From Apostichopus californicus (taxonomy: Eukaryota; Echinodermata; Holothuroidea; Aspidochirotida; Stichopodidae), in assembly GCA_020650975.1 (NCBI GenBank), contig JAIPMN010009261.1:1-50177 (forward strand): a DNA stretch of 50,177 bases, given 5' to 3'. Numbering within the stretch: the stretch's first letter is position 1; every line of letters starts with the position of its first letter. A program made the translations under genes and the position numbers. Below, piece by piece: positions 1 to 10,837 of the stretch. The notes beneath the pieces were generated by a model. The model did no database searches and was not told the DNA's origin. It saw nothing but the letters and a program-made list of their open reading frames with translations.

Positions 1-685
1 GCCTAAAACATGTGATTACAAGGTTTACTTTCATAAAGATGGCCATAGCTACTGTAGGGGCCTTGATATCGTGCTATGCGTGTATGGTATGGACTGTGCC
101 TCGTGTATCTTGGGGAATATATTGTATTGTTCATGCGGAGGAGTCAGTTGACTTGAGGTGTGTTTTACTTACCTACTTTTCTTGAACGTCTAAGATAATA
201 ATTCGCATAACTTTACCGATCCTTTACTGACTGACCTAATTAATTCTAGTCCATGAAACGTTCCTTGGAAACGTGCCAAAAATATTAACAAACAGGTGTT
301 AGACAGCGGATGAGCTCACAGTTGTTTGGCAAGGTACCTGGGAAAATTCATCACATGTAGCCTACCGTAGTATTTAAGTAGGGTTAAACACTGCAGTTGT
401 AAATTAATGAACGTATAGTGCAAGCTATTCATTGTTAGGCAGTCTAGAAACCGGGCTTTGCTGAACGTTGTTTGTTTCATAATATCGGAAGTTTTGTAAG
501 TTAAAATTTTTAAAGATTGCAAGACAGATTAATTTTTTTTTCATTTTATAACATAGTATAGCTACTCTAACTTGTCATTTTAAAATTTTCATCAGTTTCG
601 TAACAATTTAAATTCAAAAAGTTGTCAGTATTTTGCATCCTCAGCTGCGAATATTTATCGCCAGACACGCAAAAATACCAAAATT

Positions 686-857
686 TTCCGGGGGCCTTCG
701 CCCCTGGACCCCGCAAGGGGTTCCACCCCTTGACCCCACCGGGGAACTAAGGCGGGCCCCTGGACCCCACGCCATTATGCTCGCACGCTACGCGTGCTCG
801 TTGTGTTCGCTGCTCGAACTACGCCGAGAAATCGGCAGTGTGTTCGCGGGAAATTGA
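686..857. repeat. GC-rich dispersed repeat fragment
   Basis: A sharply bounded island rich in CCCCTGG/GACCCC words and CG dinucleotides sits inside AT-rich DNA. It includes a near-palindrome around CACGCTACGCGTGC. Composition and abrupt edges suggest an inserted repeat rather than a gene or CpG promoter. The family is not recognised. Confidence 0.45.
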
Positions 858-1148
858 ACAAGGTTTTCCAACACTGGTTATTTATTTATTTTCAAGGGAA
901 CAGTTCATAACAAACTCAGATATTCTCTTTGAATGTCCCCTCCATATATCTCTCTTTCTCCGTCCACTGTGTTAGACTAACTTGCCAAGTTCCCTGTCTT
1001 CAATATGGGGCTCTAAGTTAGAAGATGTTGTAAATAAAGTGATGAAGTTGAATGAAATGTATCTTTTCCTTATTGGAGTTCCTTTGGCCATCCCAAAAAC
1101 ATATAACCTACTTTACATGTTTCCACTGCAGGACGACCAAAATTTCAG

Positions 1149-1183
1149 CAGGACAACCAAAAATTGGTGAGCTGGTTGTCCTG
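1149..1183. repeat. Perfect 11-bp inverted repeat (hairpin)
   Basis: CAGGACAACCA and TGGTTGTCCTG pair perfectly around a 13-nt loop. A third, partial copy (AGGACGACCA) lies just upstream at about 1131, suggesting a small palindromic repeat remnant. Confidence 0.6.
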
Positions 1184-1258
1184 GGGACAACCACTTGAAA
1201 TTTCTTAAATTTATACACTGATTAGGAAATGAAATTGTGTTACACTTAATTGACTTAC

Positions 1259-1445
1259 AAGCTTGATGGATTAACTTCAACTTTTGACGACAGCTGCATT
1301 TCTCCAGGAATGAACTTCGACATGGTTTTACCTTCCTTCTCTCGAACTAGATGCCATGGCAACGAAGATGCTTCTCTTAATATTGAGATGATCTCTGTGA
1401 GGTTGGATGGCACCTTAGTCTTGTCTTCCAAGCCTGGAAGAACAT
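1259..1445 (-). CDS. TRIM gene exon 11 (end of coiled coil, linker)
   Basis: An ATGAGCAG acceptor and GTAAGT donor bound 187 nt that stay open in the phase set by exon 10. The peptide continues past the coiled coil into a stretch ending KVEVNPSS. The last codon is split, so at least one more exon is required; no convincing one lies at 1-1,258. Confidence 0.7.
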
Positions 1446-4400
1446 CTGCTCATGACAAATAAAAACCCAGCAAACAATGTCAATGGAATCTGCTTTATAT
1501 TCATTTCCAAGTACAGAAAACAAACAATAACAGCTCATCTTCATTTCAAAACGAGAAATAAATTTGAGTTTATTTGGAATTGAAATTTATAAAAATCAAG
1601 ATAGCATAATGAATTTGACCGAAAGCTTCACTGGTTGATCTCACAATGACTTCTTAGGGTTGTTCAATGCATTGGAATAACTACAAAAAGTTTTCGTCAG
1701 TAAACTAAAACAATCCTCAAAGCTGTCCATCTGATGGACCTATTCTTCTGTGAACTGTAATTACACTGACGACCGTATCTGCCGACACAAATTAAATTTT
1801 CTTTGCAAGCAAGACTTGTTCCTCTCTTTCTCTGCCAAATGGGAGGGGATGTTAACCGCATCTTCTGATGTTAAGACAGACAAAGTGACAACCAGATCGA
1901 AACATACCTTCTATAACTGTGGTTAGTCTACAAATATTTCTGGCAAGATTATTCTTGATACAGGACAAATTCTCAAGTTGTGAGTCGTTAGCGGTCCTGA
2001 CAGCCTCTTTCATTGCGAGATGCCTAGTAGTGAACAAAAACAGAGTCACAATGGATGTTTAGTAGCTCATAAAAAGTCTGTTATTTTTCCAAAAACTGAA
2101 CAAACCTGGGCCTAGCCCTGCAATACTTTAAAAGCATATCTGCCTAAGCCTAGCCTACATGGGCTGCAAAATCAACAGTTACCATGGCTATGAACTGGCA
2201 AAGCTAAGTTATAATTAATCAACTCTCTTTGGCATGCTGAAATACTACATAACCTTCATACGTTAACATTTATGAAAGAATCCCAAACCAATGTTATGCA
2301 TATGTACAAGAAGTAACTTGCCAGAATAAAATCTGAAAAAAATGCTAAAGTTGACATTATTTTATGTCATATTTAAAAATCAAGAGTAGAAAAGCTTATA
2401 GCAAAATTTGTAAATTATTGCTTGGAATGTGATCCAGTGACCTCAGCAGATTCTGCATTCTTACCGAATGAACCTATCAGCTTATACAAGTTGTTGTCGA
2501 GCCGTATTAAATCAGAAGCTAAAGTACCTCGCAGATTGTGTCACCCAGGATCACACACCACAGTTTCAATTGATACATCAGGAAACCCACTTGATTTTAA
2601 GAGGAAGGTTTGTCTATTAAATTGTGTATAGGAGAAAAATCTTTAACAACAGAAAAAGATGTTTGCAAACATCGGTCCAATCATAACCTACACACGATGA
2701 TATCTGTACTTTTATTTTTACGCTTAAAAATCAAATTTAAACAATGAGCTTACTGAAGTTGTAAATCAGCATAAAATTGAGCAAAATTTTCATCTACTTC
2801 CTCCACTGCCTTCTCTTTTACTTTCGAAAGTTGCTTTTCCTCCACATCGACAGCCTAAAGTAAATACAGAAGAAACAAACAGGAGAAAATGTTGTCATTT
2901 GATTTGATTTAGGAAAGTATAAGTTACAAAAAGTATTAAGAAATAAAAAATAAATAAATAAACAAACCACTATCAGTTATGGAAATCTAATATTCTAATT
3001 TCCTTCAATTCAATTCTATTGAAAGGAGCAAGCAATTTTGCCAACAGATGTTTCCTAACATATTTCTCATAAAGTCCTAAAATTCTAAATAAAAAAATAT
3101 ATAATATCATTGTGGGAAGCAGCAGTGATGCAGACTAAACACATTAATGAGATGTGTCCAGTCTATGCTGTCAGGTCCGAAAGGCTATATGGTTAGATGA
3201 TTAGAGACAAAATGACCCTTTATGAGGGGTGGGGGAGGTGGAAGGGAGGTGGTACCTTTGAGGGGGTAGGGCTTATAAGTACTCTATACTACAAAAATAA
3301 TAACTTCCTCACCTCTTTAGTATAATACAGTCTTTTCAGAGTTGTTTTGGCTGAAGCAACAGCAGGTTCTAAATCCTTGTGTATTTCGGAGTTCTGGAAA
3401 ATTCACAGCAAATGTAAAACACAGAAAAAAATGAATTTTTAATATTTAGTGAAAACAAGGGAATAACAATTACATATTGAATAACTTTATACAGTCTTAC
3501 ATGAGGAACAGGTCACTTTACAACGGCAGGCTTAGTGAAGGCTTAGTGATTCCTCGATACATGTTATAAGAGAACATTTAAGTTATTGTAACCTGAATGT
3601 AAGACTTTCAAGTTTTGACCTGAAAGACCTTTGACCTTGGCAGGAAACTAGGTTCTACTACTCACCAAAGTGAATCTATACACCAAGTTTATCCCACTTT
3701 TCTTTTGCAACCATTGTGTTTACTCGCCCTGAAGATATTTTGGTTCTCTTTGCCACACACAAACAAAACCCATCCTCACCTTCTCTTGAATATGCAAGAT
3801 GTTGTGACCTTTGTGCTCCCCGGTAAGACCACATTTAGCACAGATCGGTGTCCCATCATCTTCACAAAAGAATTCTCTTGGCATGTTTTCATGAGTAGGA
3901 CAGCCATAGACTCTGTATATGTAAGAGAACAATATATCAAAATATTGAGACAATTAACTGTGGGAAGACTGCTGAATAGCTTCTGTGATGCAGATGGAAG
4001 ACAGATTACAGATTACCAAGGAACATCAAAGATTTGGAGAAATCTGCCATGAAGTACAACTTTGGAAAGAGATACAGTATAATGAAGGAGATGTTTAGAC
4101 GATAACAAGTAAACTGTTTCTATAGTATATAGCCTGTAACTATTTAACTTGTTCAATAAGGGGGTGAAAACCAAACCACCTTTTGTACTTGCTTCTAGGG
4201 TAGGGTTACCATACACCTGGATTTACCCTGGAAATCTCCTCTCTTTCTATCTTATGTGAGCAATCGGATGCAAACAAAAACTTTTAGAAAGTGCCTGAAT
4301 TTATTTGAAATGTTGTTCGGACAAAGTTGTAAAGAATAGAGTGGAATATAACCTTCTTGACAGTCAATTAACCATCTACCTACTCTACATCTACTAACTC

Positions 4401-7400
4401 TACTTCTACATCAACCTACTCTACTTTTGAGTACAAGAAGGCTAATAGTCAAGAGTATCAATTCTTCAACCATTCCAATTTTACAAGGCATAACAATTGT
4501 CATTTAGAGACCACTCAAACTCATTTCCCGCCCCCCCCTAAAGGGCAGAACTGAGACATCAACTAAGACCCCTCCAACAAGCTATGACAATTTGTCCTCT
4601 TTTCCTCAGATATAAAATGGTAACCCTTTACCCTACTCTAAAGGCTGATGATGTTATGAGCAGGACTGAACAAATAGCTTGTTAGGATTCAGGTTAGGCT
4701 TGCTGAGGTATAACAAATCTCTCCATTAAATTTAGACTAGTTTTTACATCATAGTTCAAAAACAAGTACAGTCATCACTATGGAGACCATCATCTACTAG
4801 TCCCAGTTGTTTCCCTGTGTAAACTCCTTAATCAGTCCATAACTGCTAGTTAAAGCACTGTATTGGACAGTGCCTTGCCATTATTCACATCTATAAAGGT
4901 AACATTTACCACTGAAGTGACACTGACATTGGTGTTTCAACCAAACAAAGGGAGGAGACGCTGTCAACAAAATTCCCAAAGTAAACTAAACTCAACAAAT
5001 TTGGTGATTGTTTGAGTATTTTAGGGAAACCAAGTCAACTGTCCCCTTTACAAACTCCCATTTCTGTTTATCCTGTCTTTGAACATGGCATAGTTTTTAT
5101 CCATAGAAGTGAAAATAGACTTACTTGTCTGTAAGCAGGGGTATCTTGGAATGAGATTTGCCACTTTGGGTTTTGTGAATTGTAATGAAGCATGAGTTAC
5201 AAAGGTGAATGTCACAATGCTGACAGAGACAGTCTGCCGGACCCTGTTGACAGGAGGTGCATGGTGGCCGTCCACCTGCAAAACCAGAGGAAATTACACA
5301 ATTATGAATTGATATCAAAATAATAAACTATACCTTTGTCATTGCTATTGTGGTAAAAAGAATTATTAATATGAAGTGATATATGATACATAAATAGTGC
5401 TTGTTTTTGATACTTTGCAATTACCAATCATTGCTTGAGGATTTCTTTTAAATAAACACAGACTTCATACTAGGAGAAGAAAATTATTATCAGATTATTT
5501 ATCTGCAAAAGCTGTTTTTTAAAAAAAAATATATAGATATATGCATTACAGTATGAACACCACATTATGAAAAATGCTCAAGTAAAGATATTTTCAATGA
5601 AACTGTGTGAATAACAGTTGCTTAAGTAAGTTTAAGCAAACTATTACCGGATGTTTGAGCTGGTGGAAATAACATTTTTCCAGCCAAGCAGGGTTTACAA
5701 CTAGATTTTGGAGTCACCAATGTAAAATGGAAACATCATTAATGTAATGTCAGTCTGTAATGCCACAAACTGACACTAAGGCATCAGATAAAAAGTGACT
5801 TGTTACTACTGGTTGTGTTTAGATATATATTTGCTGTATTCACGGAGGGAAATTTGGAATGAGGGCACATTTGTCAAGTACTGTTCTTGCACACACACAC
5901 ACACATATGAGCCATCACTATTGCATAGATTTCTTTTGTCTACAGCAAGGAATCAAAAAAGACTTCATGACCGCTCGAAAAATGGGTAATTACCTTTCAG
6001 CTCCGTCGGTTTATAATTTGCACCGCCTGGTTTTGATTTGGCTTTAAATTCTAGTTGGTGATCGCTGCAAATATAGAGAGGAAGAAAGCATATTATCAGG
6101 TGAAGATAGCTGAAACTGAATGAAAAAAAACTTGAGGAATGTCTACACAGATGTCCGAGGGCATTCTATGAATGTACACTTGGTGTACATGAAATTTAGA
6201 AGAATATTGTTATCTTACATTTAATTTTACGGCTGAGAACGTGACTTACATATTTAAAATAAAATAAAACTGTTAGCAAACTGCTTATCCACTAGAGAGC
6301 CTGTGTAATAGAATGTGTAAAAGTAAGTTGGCCTGACATTTCGATCCTAGCAGGATCTTCTTCAGAGGCTAAATGACAAGTAATAGTAACAGAAGGTACA
6401 AAAACATGCACAGAATACAGACAGGTTAATGAGCACGGTGAACACAAAGAGATAGATGTAAGAGGCTTAGTAGACAAGGGATGGAGAGAAGAAAGCAACA
6501 GGGGAAGAGGAGAGGTAGGAGATAAACAGTGGAGGGACAAAGAGAGGATTAAAGGAACGGGTAGGGAATAAACTGGAGAAAGGACAAAGACAGAAAAAAA
6601 AATATTTAAAGAGATATTTTAGAGAGAGAGTCGGATGTTACATATTGATACACAAACCGATCATCCTTGGTCTTACTTTTGGTTCATCCAAAGTTAGTTA
6701 AGCCTCACCTCATGTTATGTCCAATCATTGATGCTGAAATAGTTCTTTGCCACAACTAAAGATTAGAGAACTCTCCAGTTCTTTGATCTCTATGACTAAC
6801 AGAAGTGCATTTACCGAATGCAATACAGCACATGTCAATTGCTGCTTAAAGGAGACACAAAGCCAACATTTTGTCTTTAGCTTACTGTACAGGGATGTGC
6901 TCACACTGGGCGGCACCGGGCGGCTGCGCCCGGCAGTTCTGAATGCCGCCCAGCACAAACAGTATTTTAAACCTTTCCGCCCGGCACTTTTTTGATGATA
7001 ATTTAACAAATTTTACCATAACCAAAATCTGGGAGAATACGTGGCACAGAATAAGAAAAATAGCACCACCTAAGCATACTTCATGTGCAAATTTTGTCCA
7101 GTGGGGAGGGGGTACCCCAACAATGAGATCCCTCTGCCAGGGTGTGGATCACACTACCGCACAATCTGCCCGGCACTCAAATATTCCTGAGCACATCCCT
7201 GCTGTATATGAGAGAGATCTTCCTCATGAACTGATAAAAAACATCTATGCCAAATGGAACACAATTTTTGTTAACTGTTGGAGGAACTTGCAGGGTTTTC
7301 GTTAGTAGCCGGGACCCGGGTCAAATGACCCGCCTACTGCACGTACATGACCCGGCTACTTTGCGACGCTCAGTAAAAAAAAAAAAAAAAAAAATCGAAA

Positions 7401-9629
7401 AAAAGAAAAATAGGACAGAAGAAAGGGGTGATTGGGAGGGGCAATATCATTGACCAAACAGCTGTATATTGCACCATTTTGCATCTAGAGACTTTTTAAA
7501 TTTCAATTTTCCGGCAATTTTAGACCCCTCCCCCATGTCCGCGTACAGACAGTCCCGCCTACTTTTCAACTTGACCCACCTACTACATTTCTTAACAAAA
7601 ACCCTGACTTGAGGAAACTTGTTAATGACAATTAATATCTGTAACACATAAACCACTTTTGATGGTTGGGTTTGTTGCTCCTTTTATGTTCTAAACCTGC
7701 ACAACAGTGTGTACCTAGTATGCCTTCTTTTTGTACATTGTGCATCACATTAATCAATATCACATATATGTATGAATTCTGTTTTCAAAGCACAGCATTG
7801 TTCTTTGAATCCATAAATGAGACAAACAAAATTATGAAGACATAAGTTATATAATTGCCTAAAAGAAAAGTCTATTCGAGATAAGGTAGTGAATTCCTGA
7901 GGGGTTATAACTTACAATGGGTTGATTTGCTGTTTGACTGTTGTACATGATAGTCCTACCAAAAACAAATTCACAGGAAGAGATTGCAAATTCTTATCTC
8001 CTTTGATTACAGCAGTGAAAACCTGGAAAGGAAAGAAAAACGAGCAATATATGTATGTATTGGAATTGTGAACAAGAGCAAATTTTGATATTGCTGTTGT
8101 GCCAGTACTGATGAATGCAATATAGAACATTGGCAATGTTATTAAAGGGATCATACATTTTTTCCCACATTTTACACATTTTTTGGATGGATGAAAGAGT
8201 AACATATTTCAAACATCCTGGTGAAATTTTCTTTCAAATTCCTATGTTCTCTTTTTTGACATGTTGGTAGGGGCAGTGTCAATCTGTACTATTAGTGAAC
8301 TTGAAGCCATCAGGTATGGTCTAAAAGATGCACAATGAATAGCTTCATAATGGGAATGTATAGACCGTTGCCATGGCAACATGAGGAACTCTGGTCGGTG
8401 AATATGATGATACAGCGCAACCAGCTGATTTTCTTGCAATCCAGAACTAATCTTGCCGGATCAGACTTACTGCACGTGGAAAGAGATGGCTCAAATCATA
8501 TAGGGCCTAAGCTATTACATTTTCAAAAGGATATAAACTCCTCTCCCTACCTGACACTGTGGACAGCTTAAGCCATCGTTTTTGTTCCTCAACGATTTTA
8601 TCACACATTGCTTACAAAGAGAATGTTTACATGAAAGGATTCTTGGCTGGAGTCCGGCTGTAACAAACCAAAAGGAAAGTTCAGTGACAAAATTTGTTTA
8701 CCTGTGAAGCAATCAGTATCCCAAAAGTTGAACTTAGTAATGCTGCCAACGTATGCAGCCACTGAGGCAGAATATACCGTTTAACTTTATAGTGACATCT
8801 TATTAAATTTTACCTAGAAGTGTTTTGGGAGTCATCTTCTTCTTTATCAAAGTGCAAAAGAGATGAAATATCACACTGTGACCATCTGTTAGCAGCTTTT
8901 TAAACCCTCTAAAATGCCCAATCAAAATATTATTACCTTGAAGGTCTAGACTATTTGTTATCATTTGGCTGCACTTTAATTTCAGGAACTTTAATCAACA
9001 TCAGCTTGTTCTTTTTTTCGTCCAGGACATATGTTTCTTCCTGACGAATTGAGATTTTGACTATCAAAGCAAGTGATATGTTGCACAATTAGGACTGTGG
9101 AATCCATTACGCTAATTGGTAAGCGTCACTCTGAAAATGAATCCCCAGACTTGCGCTGTTTAATATTTATTACCTTTAAAGTTTCAAGCTTTTGCCTAGG
9201 CCTACTCGCTATCAGTATCAGTTCAGCAGGAACTAGCCTATACTAGTAAGTATAAAGTATCGTGCTGCATTGGCCTAAGTAACAGTAACATTAGCAGTCT
9301 CATGTAAATAACACAGCTGCAGCTTCATTTGGGACTTAAAATAAAATAAGGCTAGATTAGGCCCAGGTCATGCTCAGCTTAGAACTATTGCAAGATAACA
9401 ATTAAGGCTATGTCCAACATATTTCACTATGAAGTGTTCTGTTACTCTTTAGTGTTACATTTACAATGTTTGTGCTAGTTAGAAACTATAGACTAAGTTA
9501 GTGCCTGTGAAGTGTGACACTATAGCCTAGGCCTACTCACAACCTGTAAGTACTTGAGAGCTCACCATGAGAGAAGCTGTAGTTTCTCAAACATTTTGGA
9601 CACTTTGGTGGGGAGTGTACTGTTGACAT
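1259..9629 (-). CDS. TRIM-family RING/B-box/coiled-coil protein gene (5' part, C-terminus not found)
   Basis: Eleven candidate exons on the minus strand join in phase (9629-9566, 8657-8551, 8022-7916, 6064-5994, 5275-5125, 3912-3780, 3393-3313, 2854-2754, 2613-2545, 2023-1908, 1445-1259) to give about 395 residues, still open at the last donor. Visible domains: a C3HC4 RING at about residues 10-56 (CPKC, CKHSLC, CKQC, CPQC); B-box 1 at 122-158 (C-x2-C, C-L-C, C-x4-C-x2-C, H, H); B-box 2 at 171-203 (C-x2-H-x8-C-x2-D-x4-C-x2-C-x5-H-x2-H); then a charged, helical coiled coil. This is the tripartite TRIM/RBCC order. Members are usually E3 ubiquitin ligases that dimerise through the coiled coil and recognise targets with a C-terminal domain. 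That domain (NHL, filamin, SPRY or none) was not found, so the subfamily cannot be named. The intron-rich RBCC part argues against a processed copy. The family call is firm; the exon set is hand-built. Confidence 0.85.
1908..2023 (-). CDS. TRIM gene exon 10 (coiled coil)
   Basis: The exon has an ACTACTAG acceptor and GTATGT donor. The helical peptide starts HLAMKEAVRTANDSQLENL. It is in phase with exon 8 or exon 9 upstream and exon 11 downstream. Confidence 0.72.
2545..2613 (-). CDS. TRIM gene candidate cassette exon 9
   Basis: Sixty-nine nt between a TTTAATAG acceptor and a weak GG/GTGACA donor, phase 2 on both sides, so inclusion or skipping keeps the frame. The peptide is less helical than its neighbours, and joining exon 8 directly to exon 10 gives a smoother coiled coil. 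It may be alternative or not a real exon. Confidence 0.35.
2754..2854 (-). CDS. TRIM gene exon 8 (coiled coil)
   Basis: The exon runs from a TACTTTAG acceptor to a GTAAGC donor. It encodes a strongly charged helix (EEKQLSKVKEKAVEEVDENF) typical of the TRIM coiled coil and ends in phase 2. Confidence 0.75.
3313..3393 (-). CDS. TRIM gene exon 7 (coiled-coil start)
   Basis: Eighty-one nt, phase 0 on both sides, with a TTTTCCAG acceptor and GTGAGG donor. The peptide is lysine/glutamate-rich and helical, as expected just after B-box 2. Confidence 0.7.
3780..3912 (-). CDS. TRIM gene exon 6 (B-box 2)
   Basis: The exon lies between ATATACAG and GTGAGG. It encodes a complete B-box 2: CPTH, CEDD, CAKC, then H-x2-H, all eight zinc ligands in the usual spacing. 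Confidence 0.9.
4201..4632. mobile_element. Possible MITE with GGGTTACCAT ends
   Basis: The left end TAGGGTTACCAT is mirrored by ATGGTAACCCTTTA on the right about 430 bp away. Next to the right end is a TGTCCTCTTTTCC stretch. Elements with such ends are commonly non-autonomous hAT copies. No clean target-site duplication was seen, so the boundaries are approximate. It lies in a TRIM intron. Confidence 0.45.
5125..5275 (-). CDS. TRIM gene exon 5 (B-box 1)
   Basis: The exon is bounded by TTTGCAG and GTAAGT. It encodes CTSC, CLCQHC, CNSC, then two histidines spaced as in the B-box 1 zinc-binding fold (C-x2-C-x6-C-x-C-x2-C-x4-C-x2-C-x4-H-x7-H). Confidence 0.88.
5890..5905. repeat. (CA)8 microsatellite
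   Basis: A run of alternating C and A in a TRIM intron, immediately followed by ATATG. Confidence 0.9.
5994..6064 (-). CDS. TRIM gene exon 4 (linker)
   Basis: Seventy-one nt between a TTTGCAG acceptor and GTAATT donor. Phases 2 in and 1 out link exon 3 to exon 5 exactly. The peptide is basic and glycine-containing with no recognisable domain. Confidence 0.65.
6326..6376. repeat. Dispersed-repeat motif with GATCC/GGATC stem-loop
   Basis: GATCC-TAGCA-GGATC (6343-6357) forms a 5-bp stem within a longer motif that reads, on the minus strand, CTGAAGA, stem, GAAA, TGTCAGG. The motif has the look of a widespread invertebrate retroelement end; the family is not assigned. Confidence 0.4.
6890..7201. 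mobile_element. Miniature inverted-repeat transposon, 312 bp, CAGGG ends
   Basis: The ends CAGGGATGTGCTCA and TGAGCACATCCCTG are a perfect 14-bp terminal inverted repeat. CTGTA flanks both sides (6885-6889 and 7202-7206) as a 5-bp target duplication. Inside are GC-rich GGGCGG/CCGCCC subterminal palindromes and no transposase frame. CAGGG-type ends suggest a hAT-related non-autonomous element, although classical hAT duplications are 8 bp. It sits in TRIM intron 3. Confidence 0.8.
7291..7606. mobile_element. Second miniature transposon, 316 bp, CAGGGTTTT ends
   Basis: The left end CAGGGTTTTCGTTA matches the reverse complement of the right end, CAGGGTTTTTGTTA, with one mismatch. ACTTG flanks both ends (7286-7290 and 7607-7611). 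It lies 89 bp from the 6890-7201 element but has different internal sequence: CCCGCCTACT-type words and an A-tract at 7374-7394. No coding capacity is visible. Confidence 0.75.
7916..8022 (-). CDS. TRIM gene exon 3 (RING to B-box linker)
   Basis: A TTTCCAG acceptor and GTAAGT donor bound 107 nt in the correct phase. The peptide (VFTAVIKGDKNLQSLPVN and onward) matches the 'KNLQSLPVN..L' linker that commonly follows the RING of TRIM proteins. Confidence 0.8.
8367..8380. promoter_or_regulatory. Perfect RFX X-box palindrome
   Basis: GTTGCCATGGCAAC is the full 14-bp RFX consensus (GTTGCC-AT-GGCAAC). It lies in TRIM intron 2, about 1.2 kb downstream of that start codon. The sequence match is exact; function is inferred only. 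Confidence 0.5.
8551..8657 (-). CDS. TRIM gene exon 2 (RING core)
   Basis: The TTACAG acceptor and CAG/GTAGGG donor fit exon phases 1 and 0. It encodes the remaining RING ligands: CKHSLC, CKQC and CPQC. Together with exon 1 this completes a C-x2-C, C-x-H-x2-C-x2-C, C-x2-C finger. Confidence 0.88.
9566..9629 (-). CDS. TRIM gene exon 1 (start codon, first RING cysteines)
   Basis: The exon opens with an ATG and encodes 21 residues including the first RING pair, CPKC, then splits a codon after one base at a GTGAGC donor. The ATG is the only one that puts the RING cysteines in frame close to the N-terminus, which is usual for TRIM proteins. Confidence 0.8.
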
Positions 9630-10373
9630 TCTCACCTCATACAGTTACAGTAAAATACTTTATCAAAGAATTACGTTTATCAGTCAAAGTATAAGAAAGA
9701 GTTGAACAGTCGAACATTCAAGGACGGTAGGTGCAGCGCTAGGCCTAAGTGTGTCTTTGCCTGATGCAGCAACCGGACCGCTGACAACCAGGTACGGTGC
9801 GTATTCAAGTTTTACATGCGTTTATGTTTTGTTGCCAGACTTAACATACTTGTAAACGAAGTAAATACCTATTTGGTTTATTTTTATTCAATGTTACTTG
9901 TCGAAAGCTATATATGCTTTGGATATACTCTTTAGTTTATTTTCCGTTGCAAAAGTATAACGAAATATTTAAATTAAGCGTGACTGAAATAAAATAGTAC
10001 ATTGAAACTCAATAGTGAAGAATCCTTATATTTCAACACAAGACAGACGCAGAATATGAAATGTTGTTGATGCATATGACAGAAATTATGTGGTACTGTG
10101 TGTATTGAAACGTCGTTATTGAACGCCGTTTCTTCCAAAGTTAGCACAAAAACGATAAACAGCGATAAGCTAATTATATTTATTGCCCTAGGTTACTTTT
10201 TGTCGAAGATTTATATATACATATTGGCTCAGAAACACTGGTGTAATTTCAAGTTCAATCACATATTCCAGGGCCTGTGCCTTGGGAATTCACAAATAGG
10301 GAGGGTGAAGGCAGAAATTCATAAAGGTGATGGCCCGGTTAATAAGCAGTTGTTGATTCATTTGCACCCGATC

Positions 10374-10565
10374 ATCGGGTAAATAAGCATGAAATGAACA
10401 GAGGTAATCGTTGCGAATGTCGGGTAGATAACAACGTTGGTCCTATTTTACCGATGACAGGGAGAAACAAAGCATAAGCGAGTACACATTTTCCCGATCG
10501 TAAGGCGGACATTTGATGTGATCGGGTAAATAACCAGGTGAAATGTGCTTTTTACCCCGATCATA
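10374..10565. repeat. Cluster of direct and inverted TCGGGTAAATAA-like motifs
   Basis: Forward copies lie near 10,374, 10,419 and 10,521. Reverse-orientation copies (TTACCGAT, TTCCCGAT, TTACCCCGAT) lie near 10,446, 10,491 and 10,550. The spacing is irregular, so this is a motif cluster rather than a simple tandem repeat. Confidence 0.5.
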
Positions 10566-10837
10566 GGCAAAGTTATGCTGCTATATTTTGGGATGTGAAT
10601 ATCAGTGTCCGAGTACAGCACTTTAGAATCAAAGTACCGAGTACAAGCCTGTACTCTTTCGTACGAGTATTTTCGAGTATTTTCGGACATGTTGAATTAT
10701 TCCATTTTATGTACAATTTTATCACTCTACCCTGAAAGTCTTGCAAATGATAGACAATTGATAATATGAAGAGATTACTCGAACCATTTCATTGCTTGGC
10801 AAATTCAGAATGTCTCATATTTCTAAGAAAAAAAAAT

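Noticed and set aside
173-189. 17-nt candidate TRIM micro-exon with a GTAAGT donor
   Set aside because: Splice sites fit phase but the peptide (about six residues) cannot be judged and nothing follows it in the window.
2422-2631. Plus-strand 69-codon frame
   Set aside because: Overlaps the phase-compatible minus-strand TRIM candidate exon and has no recognisable domain. Neither is certain.
5653-5703. Possible extra TRIM exon between TAG acceptor and GTAATA donor
   Set aside because: Its end phase does not fit the B-box 1 exon, while direct joining of exons 4 and 5 does.
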